Below are positions 34,062 through 44,072 of a stretch of 64,000 nucleotides of DNA, piece after piece. The notes below the pieces were generated by a model that saw nothing but the letters and a program-made list of their open reading frames with translations, had not been told where the DNA came from and did not search any database. The DNA comes from Bog-159 sp035308525 (lineage in GTDB: Bacteria; Acidobacteriota; Terriglobia; Bryobacterales; Bryobacteraceae): contig DATGGM010000299.1 of assembly GCA_035308525.1 (NCBI GenBank), positions 1-64,000 on the forward strand, written 5' to 3'. The translations under genes and the position numbers were made by a program. The first letter of the stretch is position 1; every line of letters begins with the position of its first letter.

Positions 34062-34927
34062 AGCTGAAGCTGGGCATTCCGAAGGGCAGTCTGGAAAACG
34101 CGACTATCGACCTGTTCCGGCGCGCGGGCTACACGATCACCACGAGCAGCCGGTCGTACTTCCCGGTGATCGACGACCCGGAAACGGAGTGCATGCTGAT
34201 CCGCGCGCAGGAGATGGCGCGTTATGTGGAGGACGGTATCCTGGACGCGGGGCTCACCGGGCGGGACTGGGTGGCGGAGACGGAAGCGCAGGTGGAGGCC
34301 GTCGCGGACCTGGTGTACGCCAAGCAAAGCTTCGGCAAGGTGCGCTGGGTGCTGGCGGTGCCGGAGTCTTCCGGTTTTCAGTCCGTGCGCGATCTGGAGG
34401 GCAAGATCATCGCCACGGAGCTGGTGGCCACCACCAAGCGGTACCTGGCGGTGCACGGCGTGCATGCCAAGGTGGAGTTCAGTTGGGGCGCGACGGAGGT
34501 GAAGCCGCCGGTGCTGGCGGACGCCATCGTGGAGGTGACCGAAACAGGCTCGTCGCTGCGCGCCAACAATCTGAAGATCATCGATACGGTGTTGGAGTCG
34601 AACACGCAGCTCATCGCTAATCGCGAATCGTGGCAGGACCCGTGGAAGCGGCGCAAACTGGAGGACATGCGCATGCTGCTGGAAGGCGCGATCAATGCGC
34701 TGGGCAAAGTGGGGCTGATGCTGAACGTCCACAGCAACGACCTGCGCGCGGTGCTGGAGGTGCTACCGGCGTTGAAGCGGCCTACCATCTCGCATTTGAG
34801 CGATGAGGAGTGGCTGGCGGTGAACACGATTCTGGACGAATCCACGGTACGAGACATTATTCCGCGGCTGAAAAAAGCGGGGGCGCAGGGGATCGTGGAG
34901 TATCCGCTGAACAAGATTGTCTTATGA
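34058..34927 (+). CDS. hisG: ATP phosphoribosyltransferase, long form
   Basis: A 289-residue enzyme that joins ATP and PRPP in the first, feedback-controlled step of histidine synthesis. It starts LKLGIPKGSLENATIDLF, a family signature; DAGLTGRDWVAE (about 66-77) and the loop EVTETGSSLRANNLKII near 160 are typical. The C-terminal 75 residues (LMLNVHSNDLRAVLEVLPAL ... IVEYPLNKIVL) are the regulatory domain of the long, hexameric form, so HisZ is not needed. The ATG at 34058 sits in an ATGA overlap with hisI. Confidence 0.92.
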   Translation: MKLKLGIPKGSLENATIDLFRRAGYTITTSSRSYFPVIDDPETECMLIRAQEMARYVEDGILDAGLTGRDWVAETEAQVEAVADLVYAKQSFGKVRWVLAVPESSGFQSVRDLEGKIIATELVATTKRYLAVHGVHAKVEFSWGATEVKPPVLADAIVEVTETGSSLRANNLKIIDTVLESNTQLIANRESWQDPWKRRKLEDMRMLLEGAINALGKVGLMLNVHSNDLRAVLEVLPALKRPTISHLSDEEWLAVNTILDESTVRDIIPRLKKAGAQGIVEYPLNKIVL

Positions 34928-36186
34928 ATTCTGGCCGCAGATGGACGCAGATGGACGCGGATGAAAGCATCGGCCGTCTGATTGCGCGGCGGTCGGTGCG
35001 GTTGGATAAGGCTTGCGCGGTGGTGCGGCCGATTTTGGAAGGGGTCCGAAAACGGGGCGATCGGGCGTTGCTGGCTTATGCGCGGCGATTGGACGGGCTG
35101 GAGGGCAGGTCAGTCGTGGTTCGCGAGTCCGAATTGCGGCGGGCTTGCGCGGGCTTGGCGCCGGATTTTCGCGAGGCGGTGGCGGCGGCTTCGGCCAACA
35201 TTCGCGCTTTTGCCGAAATGCAGCTTCCCCTTGCGTGGCTGCGGGAGGTGAGTCCGGGACTGGAACTGGGGCAAGTGGTGCGGCCGCTGGATACCGTCGC
35301 GGCGTATATTCCGGCGGGCCGTTATCCGCTGCCTTCGACGCTGATGATGACGGTGATTCCGGCGCAGGTCGCGGGGGTGCCCAACATCTGCGTGGCGTGC
35401 CCGCGGCTGGCGCCGGAGATTCTGGGGACGGCACATCTGCTGGGCGTGCGGCGGGTGTTTCAGATGGGCGGCGCCCAGGCGATCGCGGCGTTTGCATACG
35501 GGACGCGCACGGTACCGCGCGCGGATCGTATCGTGGGGCCGGGCAGCATTTATGTGGCAGCGGCGAAGAAGTTGCTGGCAGGCGATGTGGGGATTGACTT
35601 CGTGGCGGGGCCGACCGAGATTTTGATTATCGCCGCCGATGGCGACGCGCGGCACATCGCGGCGGACATGCTGGCGCAGGCGGAGCACGATGTGGACGCG
35701 GCCGCCATCCTGCTGACCACTTCCAAGCGTCTGGCCGGCGCGGTGACTAAGGAGATCGAGCGGCAGCTTGACGGGCTGCCAACGGCCGCCGTGGCGCGGA
35801 AGGCCATCCAGCGCAACAGCGCGATTATTGTGGTCCGATCGCTGGAAGAGGCTGTGGAGCTGTCTAATCGGTTCGCGCCGGAGCATCTGAGCATTCCGAA
35901 CGATGCGCTGCTCGCGCGCGTGCGGCATGCCGGGAGCGTTTTCATCGGCCCGTTCAGCACGGAGGCGGCCGGCGATTACGCATCGGGGCCGAATCACGTG
36001 CTGCCCACGAGCGGGGTGGCGCGGCTACGCGGCGGGCTTTCGGTGGCGGATTATCTGAAGGTGATTTCAGTGCAGCGGTTGAGCCGCGGGGCTCTGGCCG
36101 AGCTGGCTCCGGCTGTCACGACACTGGCCCGTGCCGAGGGACTGGAAGGGCATGCGCGTTCGGTCGAGGTGCGGGTCAATGGCTAA
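34924..36186 (+). CDS. hisD: Histidinol dehydrogenase
   Basis: A 420-residue zinc enzyme that oxidises histidinol to histidine in two steps with NAD. Visible blocks are PLDTVAAYIPAGRYPLPST, QMGGAQAIAAFAYGT (about 180-194), VGPGSIYVAAAKKLL, DFVAGPTEILIIA, QAEHDVDAAAILLT and NRFAPEHLSIP, the latter with the catalytic Glu-His. ATG at 34924 overlaps the hisG stop (ATGA). The first 12 codons fall inside a GCAGATGGAC-type short repeat, so the N-terminal residues (NSGRRWTQMDADE) are probably not part of the ancestral enzyme; ATG at 34951 is an alternative start. Confidence 0.9.
   Translation: MNSGRRWTQMDADESIGRLIARRSVRLDKACAVVRPILEGVRKRGDRALLAYARRLDGLEGRSVVVRESELRRACAGLAPDFREAVAAASANIRAFAEMQLPLAWLREVSPGLELGQVVRPLDTVAAYIPAGRYPLPSTLMMTVIPAQVAGVPNICVACPRLAPEILGTAHLLGVRRVFQMGGAQAIAAFAYGTRTVPRADRIVGPGSIYVAAAKKLLAGDVGIDFVAGPTEILIIAADGDARHIAADMLAQAEHDVDAAAILLTTSKRLAGAVTKEIERQLDGLPTAAVARKAIQRNSAIIVVRSLEEAVELSNRFAPEHLSIPNDALLARVRHAGSVFIGPFSTEAAGDYASGPNHVLPTSGVARLRGGLSVADYLKVISVQRLSRGALAELAPAVTTLARAEGLEGHARSVEVRVNG
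34930..34964 (+). repeat. Short tandem GCAGATGGAC-type repeat at the hisG/hisD junction
   Basis: Tandem copies of CGCAGATGGACG and CGCGGATGAA in a row. Sequences of this form are widely dispersed in many bacterial genomes. Here it encodes the first residues of hisD. Confidence 0.5.
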
Positions 36187-37249
36187 GCGTGGGGCCATAC
36201 GTCCGCGCGCGGCGGTGATCAAGATGGCGCCGTACTCGCCGCCGACCGCGGAGCGCGCGGGTAAACTGCGGCTGGATTTCAACGAAAACACGGTGGGGTG
36301 CTCACCGCGGGTCATCGAGTTTCTGAAGGAGCGGCTGGATGCGGGCGGGCTGGCGGTGTATCCCGAATATGCGGAGGCCAAGGCAGCGGTGGCCGCATTT
36401 TTCCGGGTAGCGCCGGAGCAGGTCGTCTTCACCAACGGGACGGACGAGGCCATCCAGGTCTTCATCAACACGTACGTGGACGACGGGCAGGAGGTGCTGC
36501 TGCTGCGTCCGGCGTATGCCATGTACCGGTTTTATGCGCAGGTGGCGGGCGCAAAGGTGAGGGAGATCGACTACCAGGGCGCGGGGATGGATTTTCCGCT
36601 GCCGCGGTTGCTCGACGCCATCACCCCGGCTACGCGCGCGGTGCTGATTGCGAATCCCAACAATCCGACGGGCACGGGTCTTTCTTTGGGCGACATCGCG
36701 CGGATCCTGAAGCGCGCGCGCAAGGCGGCGGTGTTCATCGACGAAGCCTATTTTGAATTCTCGGGGGTAACCGCGCTGGGGATGATCGAGCAGCACCCAA
36801 ATCTGTTTGTGAGCCGGACGTTCTCCAAGGTCTACGGGATGGCCGCCATGCGGCTAGGCTGCCTGTTTTCGCAGGCGGGCAACATCGCTTATCTCCACAA
36901 GGCGCAGTCGCCGTACAGCGTGAATTCGCTGGCGGTGCTGGCGGCACAGGCCGCCATTCGCGATACGGGATACATCGAGAATTACGTGGCGGAGGTGCTG
37001 GCGGCGCGCGAAATACTGTGTGTCGCGCTGGAGCGTCTGAAGATTCCCTACGTTCCCAGCGCGGCGAATTTCGTGCTGATCCGCGCCGGGAAACGCGCGC
37101 TGGAGATCCGGGATCACTTGCGCGAGAGGAATATTCTGGTGCGGGACCGCAGCTACGAAGCGGCGGGATGCGTGCGGGTCACGGTGGGGACGCGGGAGCA
37201 GACGCGGCGGCTGCTGGGCGCGCTCGAGGAGATATGGCTGAAGCCCTGA
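36179..37249 (+). CDS. hisC: Histidinol-phosphate aminotransferase
   Basis: A 356-residue class I/II PLP enzyme that converts imidazole acetol phosphate to histidinol phosphate. LRLDFNENTVGCSPRVIEFL near residue 28 is the typical substrate arm, LIANPNNPTGTGLS (about 159-172) and FIDEAYFEFSG (about 190) the cofactor pocket, and RTFSKVYGMAAMRLG holds the PLP Lys. The ATG at 36179 overlaps hisD by 8 bp and has GAGGTGCGGG upstream; an in-frame ATG at 36224 is the alternative. It overlaps the following HAD gene by 16 bp. Confidence 0.9.
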   Translation: MAKRGAIRPRAAVIKMAPYSPPTAERAGKLRLDFNENTVGCSPRVIEFLKERLDAGGLAVYPEYAEAKAAVAAFFRVAPEQVVFTNGTDEAIQVFINTYVDDGQEVLLLRPAYAMYRFYAQVAGAKVREIDYQGAGMDFPLPRLLDAITPATRAVLIANPNNPTGTGLSLGDIARILKRARKAAVFIDEAYFEFSGVTALGMIEQHPNLFVSRTFSKVYGMAAMRLGCLFSQAGNIAYLHKAQSPYSVNSLAVLAAQAAIRDTGYIENYVAEVLAAREILCVALERLKIPYVPSAANFVLIRAGKRALEIRDHLRERNILVRDRSYEAAGCVRVTVGTREQTRRLLGALEEIWLKP

Positions 37250-37911
37250 TTGTTTTCGATATGGATGGCGTGCTGGTGGACGTCACCGAGTCATACCGGG
37301 AAACGATCGTGCGCACGGTGGAGCATTTTACGGGCGCGGAGATCACGCCCGCGGAGATTCAGGACTTCAAGAACCAGGGCGGCTGGAACGACGATTGGAA
37401 ACTGTCGCATCACCTGATCGGGCGGCAGGGTGTGAGGGCGGAGTATCAGGCGGTGGTCGATTACTTCCAGGGCCTGTTCCACGGCAACGGCCAGGATGGG
37501 CTGATCCTGCGGGAGCGGTGGATCGCGGGCGACGGGCTGTTCGACCGGCTGGGGGCGCAGTTCGATTTCGCGATCTTTACGGGGCGCATGCGCTGGGAAG
37601 CGGGAGTCACGCTGCAGCGATTTGCGCCGGCGCTGCGGTTCGACCCGATCATCGGGATGGAAGAAGTCAAGGCGCACAAGCCGGCGCCGGAGGGCCTGAT
37701 CAAAATTGCGGCTGGGGCGGGGGGCCGGAAGCTCTGGTATGTCGGGGACACGGTGGATGACGCACGGGCCGCGCGGGGGGCCGGTGTACCATTTATCGGG
37801 ATCGCGTCGGCGGTGAGCCCGCGGCGCGGGGAACTGATGGCGGCGTTCGAAGCCGAGAGCGCGGCCGCGGTTATCGAAGACATCAATCAACTGGAAAGCG
37901 TGCTGGCGTGA
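37234..37911 (+). CDS. HAD-family phosphatase, candidate histidinol-phosphatase
   Basis: A 225-residue haloacid dehalogenase-type hydrolase. LIVFDMDGVLVDVT is motif I with the nucleophilic Asp, FAIFTGRMRWEAG motif II, EEVKAHKPAPEGL motif III with Lys, and LWYVGDTVDDARAARGAGV motif IV. A helical cap lies between motif I and II. The gene starts inside hisC and ends overlapping hisB by one base or three, so it is embedded in the histidine operon. The operon has HisB without an N-terminal phosphatase and no PHP- or IMP-type histidinol-phosphatase, so this protein is the best candidate for that step. A clear GAGGAG site precedes the ATG. Confidence 0.85.
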   Translation: MAEALIVFDMDGVLVDVTESYRETIVRTVEHFTGAEITPAEIQDFKNQGGWNDDWKLSHHLIGRQGVRAEYQAVVDYFQGLFHGNGQDGLILRERWIAGDGLFDRLGAQFDFAIFTGRMRWEAGVTLQRFAPALRFDPIIGMEEVKAHKPAPEGLIKIAAGAGGRKLWYVGDTVDDARAARGAGVPFIGIASAVSPRRGELMAAFEAESAAAVIEDINQLESVLA

Positions 37912-38498
37912 TGCGGACTGCCAGGATACAGCGCGACACCAAAGAGACGCGGATTCGCGGCGCGCTCAAGATCGAGGGGCGCGGCCGGTACCAGATCGCG
38001 ACGGGTATACGGTTCCTCGACCACATGCTGGAGCTGTTCGCCAAGCATGGCGGGTTCGACCTGACGCTGGAGGCGGCGGGGGACCTGGATGTGGACCAGC
38101 ATCACACGGTGGAAGACGCAGGGATTGTGTTGGGGCAGTTGTTCGCGCAGGCGCTCGGCGACCGGCGCGGCATCAATCGTGCGGGCTACTTCGTGCTGCC
38201 CATGGATGAGACGCTGGCGGTGGTGGCGCTGGATCTGGGCGGACGGCCGGCGCTGGTCTACAGGGATCTGGTAAAGGTGCGGCTGGTCGGCGATCTGCAG
38301 ACCGAGCTGGTGGAGGATTTCTTCGGCGGCTTCGTGAACCACGCGGGCGCCAACCTACATGCGCGCGTGATGTACGGACGGTCGAACCATCACAAGGTCG
38401 AAGCCATCTTCAAGTGTTTCGCGCGCGCGCTGAAGTATGCATGCTCCACCGATCGGCGTCTGCGTGGCGAGCTGCCTTCGACGAAGGGGCTGCTGTGA
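37911..38498 (+). CDS. hisB: Imidazoleglycerol-phosphate dehydratase
   Basis: A 195-residue manganese enzyme of the monofunctional type, which dehydrates imidazole glycerol phosphate. FLDHMLELFAKHGGFDL (about 33-49), DVDQHHTVEDAGIVLGQ and the C-terminal NHAGANLHARVMYGRSNHH carry the His ligands and repeated half domains. There is no N-terminal HAD domain, unlike E. coli HisB. The start is ATG 37911 overlapping the HAD stop, or the adjoining GTG at 37908. It overlaps hisH by GTGA. Confidence 0.92.
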   Translation: MRTARIQRDTKETRIRGALKIEGRGRYQIATGIRFLDHMLELFAKHGGFDLTLEAAGDLDVDQHHTVEDAGIVLGQLFAQALGDRRGINRAGYFVLPMDETLAVVALDLGGRPALVYRDLVKVRLVGDLQTELVEDFFGGFVNHAGANLHARVMYGRSNHHKVEAIFKCFARALKYACSTDRRLRGELPSTKGLL

Positions 38499-39091
38499 TC
38501 GCGATTCTGGACTACGGCGCGGGCAACCTGCGGTCGGTGGAGAACACGCTGGCGGAGATCGGCGCCGAATACGCGCTGGTGCGGGAGGCGGCCGGACTGC
38601 GCACCGCGCCGAAGATTGTGCTGCCTGGCGTGGGCCATTTCGGCCAGATGATGCGGGCGCTCGACTGCATGCAGGTGCGCGCCGCGCTGCTGGAACGGAT
38701 CCAGGCTGGCGTGCCGTTTCTGGGTATCTGCCTGGGATTGCAGGCGCTGTTCGAATCGAGCGAAGAGGCTCCCGAGGCGCGCGGGTTGGGGCTATTCAAA
38801 GGCACTGTGCGGCGGTTTCCTGGAGCGGTGCGGGTGCCGCACATGGGTTGGAATCAGCTTGAAACGCGCGCGGATTCGCGGCTGCTGGCGGGGCTCGACC
38901 CTTACGCGTTCGTCTATTTCGCGCACAGCTATTACGCGCCCGCGATTCCGGCGACGGCGGCCACCTGCACTTATGCGCTGCCTTACACGGCGGTGCTCGA
39001 AGCTGGCAATACGTTCGGCGTGCAGTTTCATCCGGAGAAGTCCGGTCCGGCGGGTTTGCGCATCGTCAGGAATTTCGTGGAGATGCAGTAG
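38495..39091 (+). CDS. hisH: Imidazole glycerol phosphate synthase, glutaminase subunit
   Basis: A 198-residue class I glutamine amidotransferase that feeds ammonia to HisF. IAILDYGAGNLRSVENTL opens the protein, PGVGHFGQMM forms the oxyanion strand, GICLGLQALFESSEEA holds the nucleophilic Cys (about residue 79), and GVQFHPEKSGPAG the His-Glu pair near the C-terminus. It starts at GTG in a GTGA overlap with hisB. The longer upstream frame is hisB in another frame. Confidence 0.92.
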   Translation: MIAILDYGAGNLRSVENTLAEIGAEYALVREAAGLRTAPKIVLPGVGHFGQMMRALDCMQVRAALLERIQAGVPFLGICLGLQALFESSEEAPEARGLGLFKGTVRRFPGAVRVPHMGWNQLETRADSRLLAGLDPYAFVYFAHSYYAPAIPATAATCTYALPYTAVLEAGNTFGVQFHPEKSGPAGLRIVRNFVEMQ

Positions 39092-39092
39092 G

Positions 39093-39854
39093 GTGCTGGC
39101 CAAGCGCATTATTCCATGCCTGGACGTCACCGGCGGACGCGTGGTCAAGGGCGTCAACTTCGTGAACCTGCGGGATGCGGGCGATCCGGTGGAACTGGCG
39201 GACCGCTACAACCAGGAAGGCGCGGACGAGCTGGTGTTTCTGGATATCACGGCGTCGAGCGACGCGCGCGAGATCATGGCGGGCGTGGTGGCGCGGACGG
39301 CGCGCAAGGTCTTCATCCCCCTGGCGGTGGGCGGCGGCATTCGCTCGGTGGCGGATGCGCGCGGGATACTGCTGGCCGGCGCGGACAAGGTTTCGGTCAA
39401 CACGGCGGCGGTGCGGCGTCCGGAGCTGATCACCGAGCTGAGCCGGGAGTTCGGAGCGCAGGCGGTGGTGCTGGCCATCGATGCGCGCCGGCGGGCGGCG
39501 GGCGCATGGTGCGTGTACACACGCGGCGGAAGAGACGCGGAGGATCTGGACGCGGTGGCCTGGGCCGCGCGCGGGGAGGAATTGGGGGCTGGCGAAGTGC
39601 TGCTCACTTCCATGGATACAGACGGGGTGCAACATGGCTTCGACTGCGAACTGACGCGGGCGGTGTCGCGCGCTACGCGTATTCCGGTGATAGCTTCCGG
39701 TGGCGCCGGCCGGCCCGACGATTTCCTAAGGGTGCTGACGGACGGCGAGGCCGACGCGGCGCTGGCGGCCTCGGTCTTTCACTACGGGACCCTGCGCATC
39801 TGCGATTTGAAGGAGCACCTGGATCGCGGCGGCGTCACGGTGCGGAAAGCTTGA
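39093..39854 (+). CDS. hisF: Imidazole glycerol phosphate synthase, cyclase subunit
   Basis: A 253-residue TIM barrel that makes imidazole glycerol phosphate and AICAR. AKRIIPCLDVTGGRVVKGVNF carries the catalytic Asp near residue 11, VVLAIDARRR the second Asp (about 130), and TSMDTDGVQHGFD the loop near strand 6. PVIASGGAGRPDDF is the phosphate-binding strand 7-8 site. It starts at GTG one base after hisH and overlaps hisA by a shared base (TGATG). Confidence 0.92.
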   Translation: MLAKRIIPCLDVTGGRVVKGVNFVNLRDAGDPVELADRYNQEGADELVFLDITASSDAREIMAGVVARTARKVFIPLAVGGGIRSVADARGILLAGADKVSVNTAAVRRPELITELSREFGAQAVVLAIDARRRAAGAWCVYTRGGRDAEDLDAVAWAARGEELGAGEVLLTSMDTDGVQHGFDCELTRAVSRATRIPVIASGGAGRPDDFLRVLTDGEADAALAASVFHYGTLRICDLKEHLDRGGVTVRKA

Positions 39855-40552
39855 TGATTTTTCCCTGCATCGACCTGATGGACGGCAAAGTGGTGCAGCT
39901 CGTTCAGGGCCGCGAGAAGGCGCTGGAGGGAGACGCGCCATTCGGGATGCTGCGGCGGTTCGCGGCGTTTCCGGAAATCCAGGTCATCGATCTGAACGCA
40001 GCCATGGGCACGGGATCGAACGATGAACTGGTGCGGCTGGTGGCCGGGCACGCCAGGGCGCGCGTGGGCGGGGGCGTGCGCTCGGTGGATCGCGCGCGGG
40101 CGCTGGTAGCGCAGGGAGCGCACAAAGTGATCGTGGGGACCGCGGCGTTTGCGGCGGACGGGATCGACGGCGCGTTTCTGGCTAGCCTGGCGGCGGCTAT
40201 CGGCAAGAACCGCGTGATCGTGGCGCTGGACTCGAAGGAAGGCCGCATTGTGGTGAAAGGCTGGCGGGAGGCTACACGGTTCAGCGCCGAAGAGGTGATG
40301 GCGGCTCTGGAGCCTTACTGCCACGGCTTCCTGTGCACATACGTGGATAAGGAAGGCATGCTGCAAGGAACGGATCTGGAGTGGTTCGCCCGGCTGCGCG
40401 CGGCCACGCCGCTCGAGATCACGGCGGCCGGGGGCATTACGACGCTCGAGGAAGTGCGGGCGCTGGTGTCGATGAACGTGCACGTGGCGCTGGGAATGGC
40501 GATCTATACGGGGCGGCTGAGCCTGACGGATCTGGTACAGCTTCAGCGGTAG
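39854..40552 (+). CDS. hisA: ProFAR isomerase, eukaryote-like HisA
   Basis: A 232-residue TIM barrel that isomerises ProFAR. IFPCIDLMDGKVVQLVQG at the start has the catalytic Asp at residue 7. Several blocks differ from common bacterial HisA: VIDLNAAMG replaces the usual DLDGA, and FLCTYVDKEGMLQGTDLE replaces TDISRDGTL; both resemble the yeast HIS6 form (HAADVEGL). Only the second catalytic Asp (VALDSKEG) appears standard. It is the last operon gene and ends overlapping the convergent glycosyltransferase gene by 10 bp. I am confident of the role from the operon, less of the subfamily. Confidence 0.87.
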   Translation: MIFPCIDLMDGKVVQLVQGREKALEGDAPFGMLRRFAAFPEIQVIDLNAAMGTGSNDELVRLVAGHARARVGGGVRSVDRARALVAQGAHKVIVGTAAFAADGIDGAFLASLAAAIGKNRVIVALDSKEGRIVVKGWREATRFSAEEVMAALEPYCHGFLCTYVDKEGMLQGTDLEWFARLRAATPLEITAAGGITTLEEVRALVSMNVHVALGMAIYTGRLSLTDLVQLQR

Positions 40553-41271
40553 CGGCCGCGGATCTGATTCCAGCGCACCGTGAAGGGATCGAGAAAGGCC
40601 GCGATGCCGCGAAACGCGCTCACCTTGGTGCCGGCCACGTCATTCCATCGCACGGGCACTTCGATCTGGCGGTATCCCAGGCGGCGTCCGATGAAGAGTG
40701 CCTCCACGTCGAAGCCGAAGCCATCCAGAAGTTGGCGCTTGAAGATCTCATGCGCGGCGCCGGACTCGAACAACTTGAAGCCGCACTGCGTGTCGTGGAA
40801 GGGGAGACCGGTGACAATCCGCATGACTAGGTTGAAGAAGCGGCCGGCGTTTTCGCGAAACTGAGACTGGCGCACGCCGATCAGGCGGCGGTCGATGGCG
40901 CGCGATCCGATGGCCACCTGGGCGGCGGCCTTTTCGGCGGCCTGCCACAGCTTATCGAGCTCATCGATGGGCGAGGAAAGATCGGCATCCGTGCACAGCG
41001 CCCATTCGCCGGCGGCCTCCAGCATCCCGTGGCGGACCGCGTAACCCTTGCCGCGATTGCCCGGATTACGCAGGACGCGCAGATCGGGGAACTCGGCGCG
41101 CAACTGTTCGACGACCTGGACGGTGGCGTCGGTCGAGCCGTCGTCGACCACCACGATCTCCGCAAACAACCAGCCGGTGCGGCGAAGATAGGCGATCACC
41201 TGGCGCAGCGTTCCCGGGAGGCGTTTCTCTTCGTTGTAGGCTGGAATGATAATAGAGATTGACCGGGTCAA
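40543..41271 (-). CDS. Glycosyltransferase family 2, dolichyl/polyprenyl-phosphate type
   Basis: A 242-residue GT2 enzyme of the DPM1/ALG5-like type. SISIIIPAYNEEKRLPGTL is the nucleotide-sugar site, EIVVVDDGSTDATV follows, GKGYAVRHGMLEA and ALCTDADLSSPIDEL carry the DxD-like metal motif, and HDTQCGFKLFES is the typical acceptor-side block. Such enzymes move a hexose from a nucleotide to polyprenyl phosphate. No transmembrane tail is present. The start is TTG at 41271, preceded by a TATTAT box; an ATG is not available in frame nearby. Encoded alone, divergent from lysS. Confidence 0.85.
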   Translation of the reverse strand: MTRSISIIIPAYNEEKRLPGTLRQVIAYLRRTGWLFAEIVVVDDGSTDATVQVVEQLRAEFPDLRVLRNPGNRGKGYAVRHGMLEAAGEWALCTDADLSSPIDELDKLWQAAEKAAAQVAIGSRAIDRRLIGVRQSQFRENAGRFFNLVMRIVTGLPFHDTQCGFKLFESGAAHEIFKRQLLDGFGFDVEALFIGRRLGYRQIEVPVRWNDVAGTKVSAFRGIAAFLDPFTVRWNQIRGRYR

Positions 41272-41275
41272 CGCA

Positions 41276-41281
41276 TATAAT
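41276..41281 (+). promoter_or_regulatory. Candidate -10 box for the lysS operon
   Basis: A perfect TATAAT, about 26 bp before the lysS start; a reverse TATTAT for the divergent glycosyltransferase gene overlaps this spot. A -35 at regular distance is not evident. Confidence 0.35.
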
Positions 41282-41306
41282 AACGAAATTCCGTCAGGAG
41301 ATCGAT

Positions 41307-42824
<1,518 letters not shown>

Positions 42825-42827
42825 ACC

Positions 42828-44069
42828 GTGCCCACTTCTTTTGAACTATTCGTCGCGCGGCGGTACCTGAAGGCGCGCCGCAAGGAAGCCGTGATTTCGG
42901 TTATCACGGTTATCTCTATTGTGGGCGTGTCCGCCGGGGTGATGGCGCTGATCGTGGCGCTGGCCATCAACAACGGGTTCAGGGAAACGCTGCAGAACAA
43001 CCTGCTGGGCGCCATGGCGCACATCAATGTGCAGGAGAAGGAGCCACGCAACGGCATCGAGAATTGGGAAGCGCTGGTGGCGCGCATCCGGCAGGCGCCG
43101 CACGTGATCGCCGCGGGACCGGCGCTCTACACTCCCATCTTTTTCTCCGGGCCGGTACAGTCGCAGGGGGGCATTTTGAAGGGCGTGGATATCGCCACGG
43201 AATTAAAGATCAGCGACACGCTGCGTCACCTGAAGAGCGGCTCGGTGGATCGCCTGCGCGCGGGGACGGACGGAAGTGTGCCGGGCATCATTCTGGGCGC
43301 GCGGCTGGCGGAAGATATCGGGATGACAACCAACAGCCTGGTGAGCGTGGTGAGCCCGCAGGGCGAGTTGACGCCTTTTGGCCCGCGTCCCAGCATTCGC
43401 AGGTTCCGCGTGGCAGGCATCTTCGAATCGGGCTTTTACGATATCGACGACCGGTGGGCGTATGCGTCGCTGCCCGCGGCGCAGCAGGCGCTGTCACTGC
43501 AGGATGTGGTGAACCAGATCGAGGTGAAGCTGGACGATCTGAACCGCGCGCCGGAAGTGGCGCGGGTCATCGAGAAGTTCGCCGGAAGAAAGTATGCCAC
43601 GACCACGTGGATGGAGCGCAATCGTCAACTGCTGAACGCCCTGAAGATGGAGAAGGCGGTCACGGTGGTGACCATCGGCCTGATCCAACTGGTGGCGGCG
43701 TTGAACATTCTGATCACACTGGTGATGATGGTGATGGAGAAATACCGGGACATCGCGGTGCTGATGTCGATGGGCGCGCGGCGCGCGCAGATCCGGCGGA
43801 TCTTCATGATGCAGGGCGTGCTGATCGGCGTGGTGGGAGCGGCGGTCGGACTGGTAGGCGGATACACGCTGTGCTACTTCGCCGACCGCTACCGCTGGAT
43901 CCGCCTGGACGAGCAGGTGTACGCGCTGAGTTTCGTGCCGTTCGACCCGCGCTGGGTGGATGGCGTGTGGGTGGCGGCGGCGGCGATCCTGGTCAGCTTC
44001 CTGGCGACGCTGTATCCCGCGCGCAACGCCACGCACATCGCGCCCGCCGAGGTGTTGCGGTATGAATAG
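42828..44069 (+). CDS. LolC/LolE-type ABC transporter permease
   Basis: A 413-residue permease. ELFVARRYLKARRKEAVISVITVISIVGVSAGV is the classical LolC/E N-terminus with the first membrane helix (about 24-48), followed by a large periplasmic domain. Three C-terminal helices (VVTIGLIQLVAALNILITLV; IGVVGAAVGLVGGYTL; and the last near 385) frame the FtsX core, ending PARNATHIAPAEVLRYE. Such permeases extract lipoproteins for LolA. lolD is not adjacent. The GTG start is 4 bp after lysS. A LolA-like protein is encoded elsewhere in the window (10703). Confidence 0.87.
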   Translation: MPTSFELFVARRYLKARRKEAVISVITVISIVGVSAGVMALIVALAINNGFRETLQNNLLGAMAHINVQEKEPRNGIENWEALVARIRQAPHVIAAGPALYTPIFFSGPVQSQGGILKGVDIATELKISDTLRHLKSGSVDRLRAGTDGSVPGIILGARLAEDIGMTTNSLVSVVSPQGELTPFGPRPSIRRFRVAGIFESGFYDIDDRWAYASLPAAQQALSLQDVVNQIEVKLDDLNRAPEVARVIEKFAGRKYATTTWMERNRQLLNALKMEKAVTVVTIGLIQLVAALNILITLVMMVMEKYRDIAVLMSMGARRAQIRRIFMMQGVLIGVVGAAVGLVGGYTLCYFADRYRWIRLDEQVYALSFVPFDPRWVDGVWVAAAAILVSFLATLYPARNATHIAPAEVLRYE

Positions 44070-44072
44070 AGT

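Noticed and set aside
35013..35597. 194-codon frame within hisD in another frame
   Set aside because: Gly/Arg/Ala-rich shadow of hisD.
38437..38862. Frame within hisH in another frame
   Set aside because: Shadow of the real hisH, which has the Cys, His and Glu of its family.
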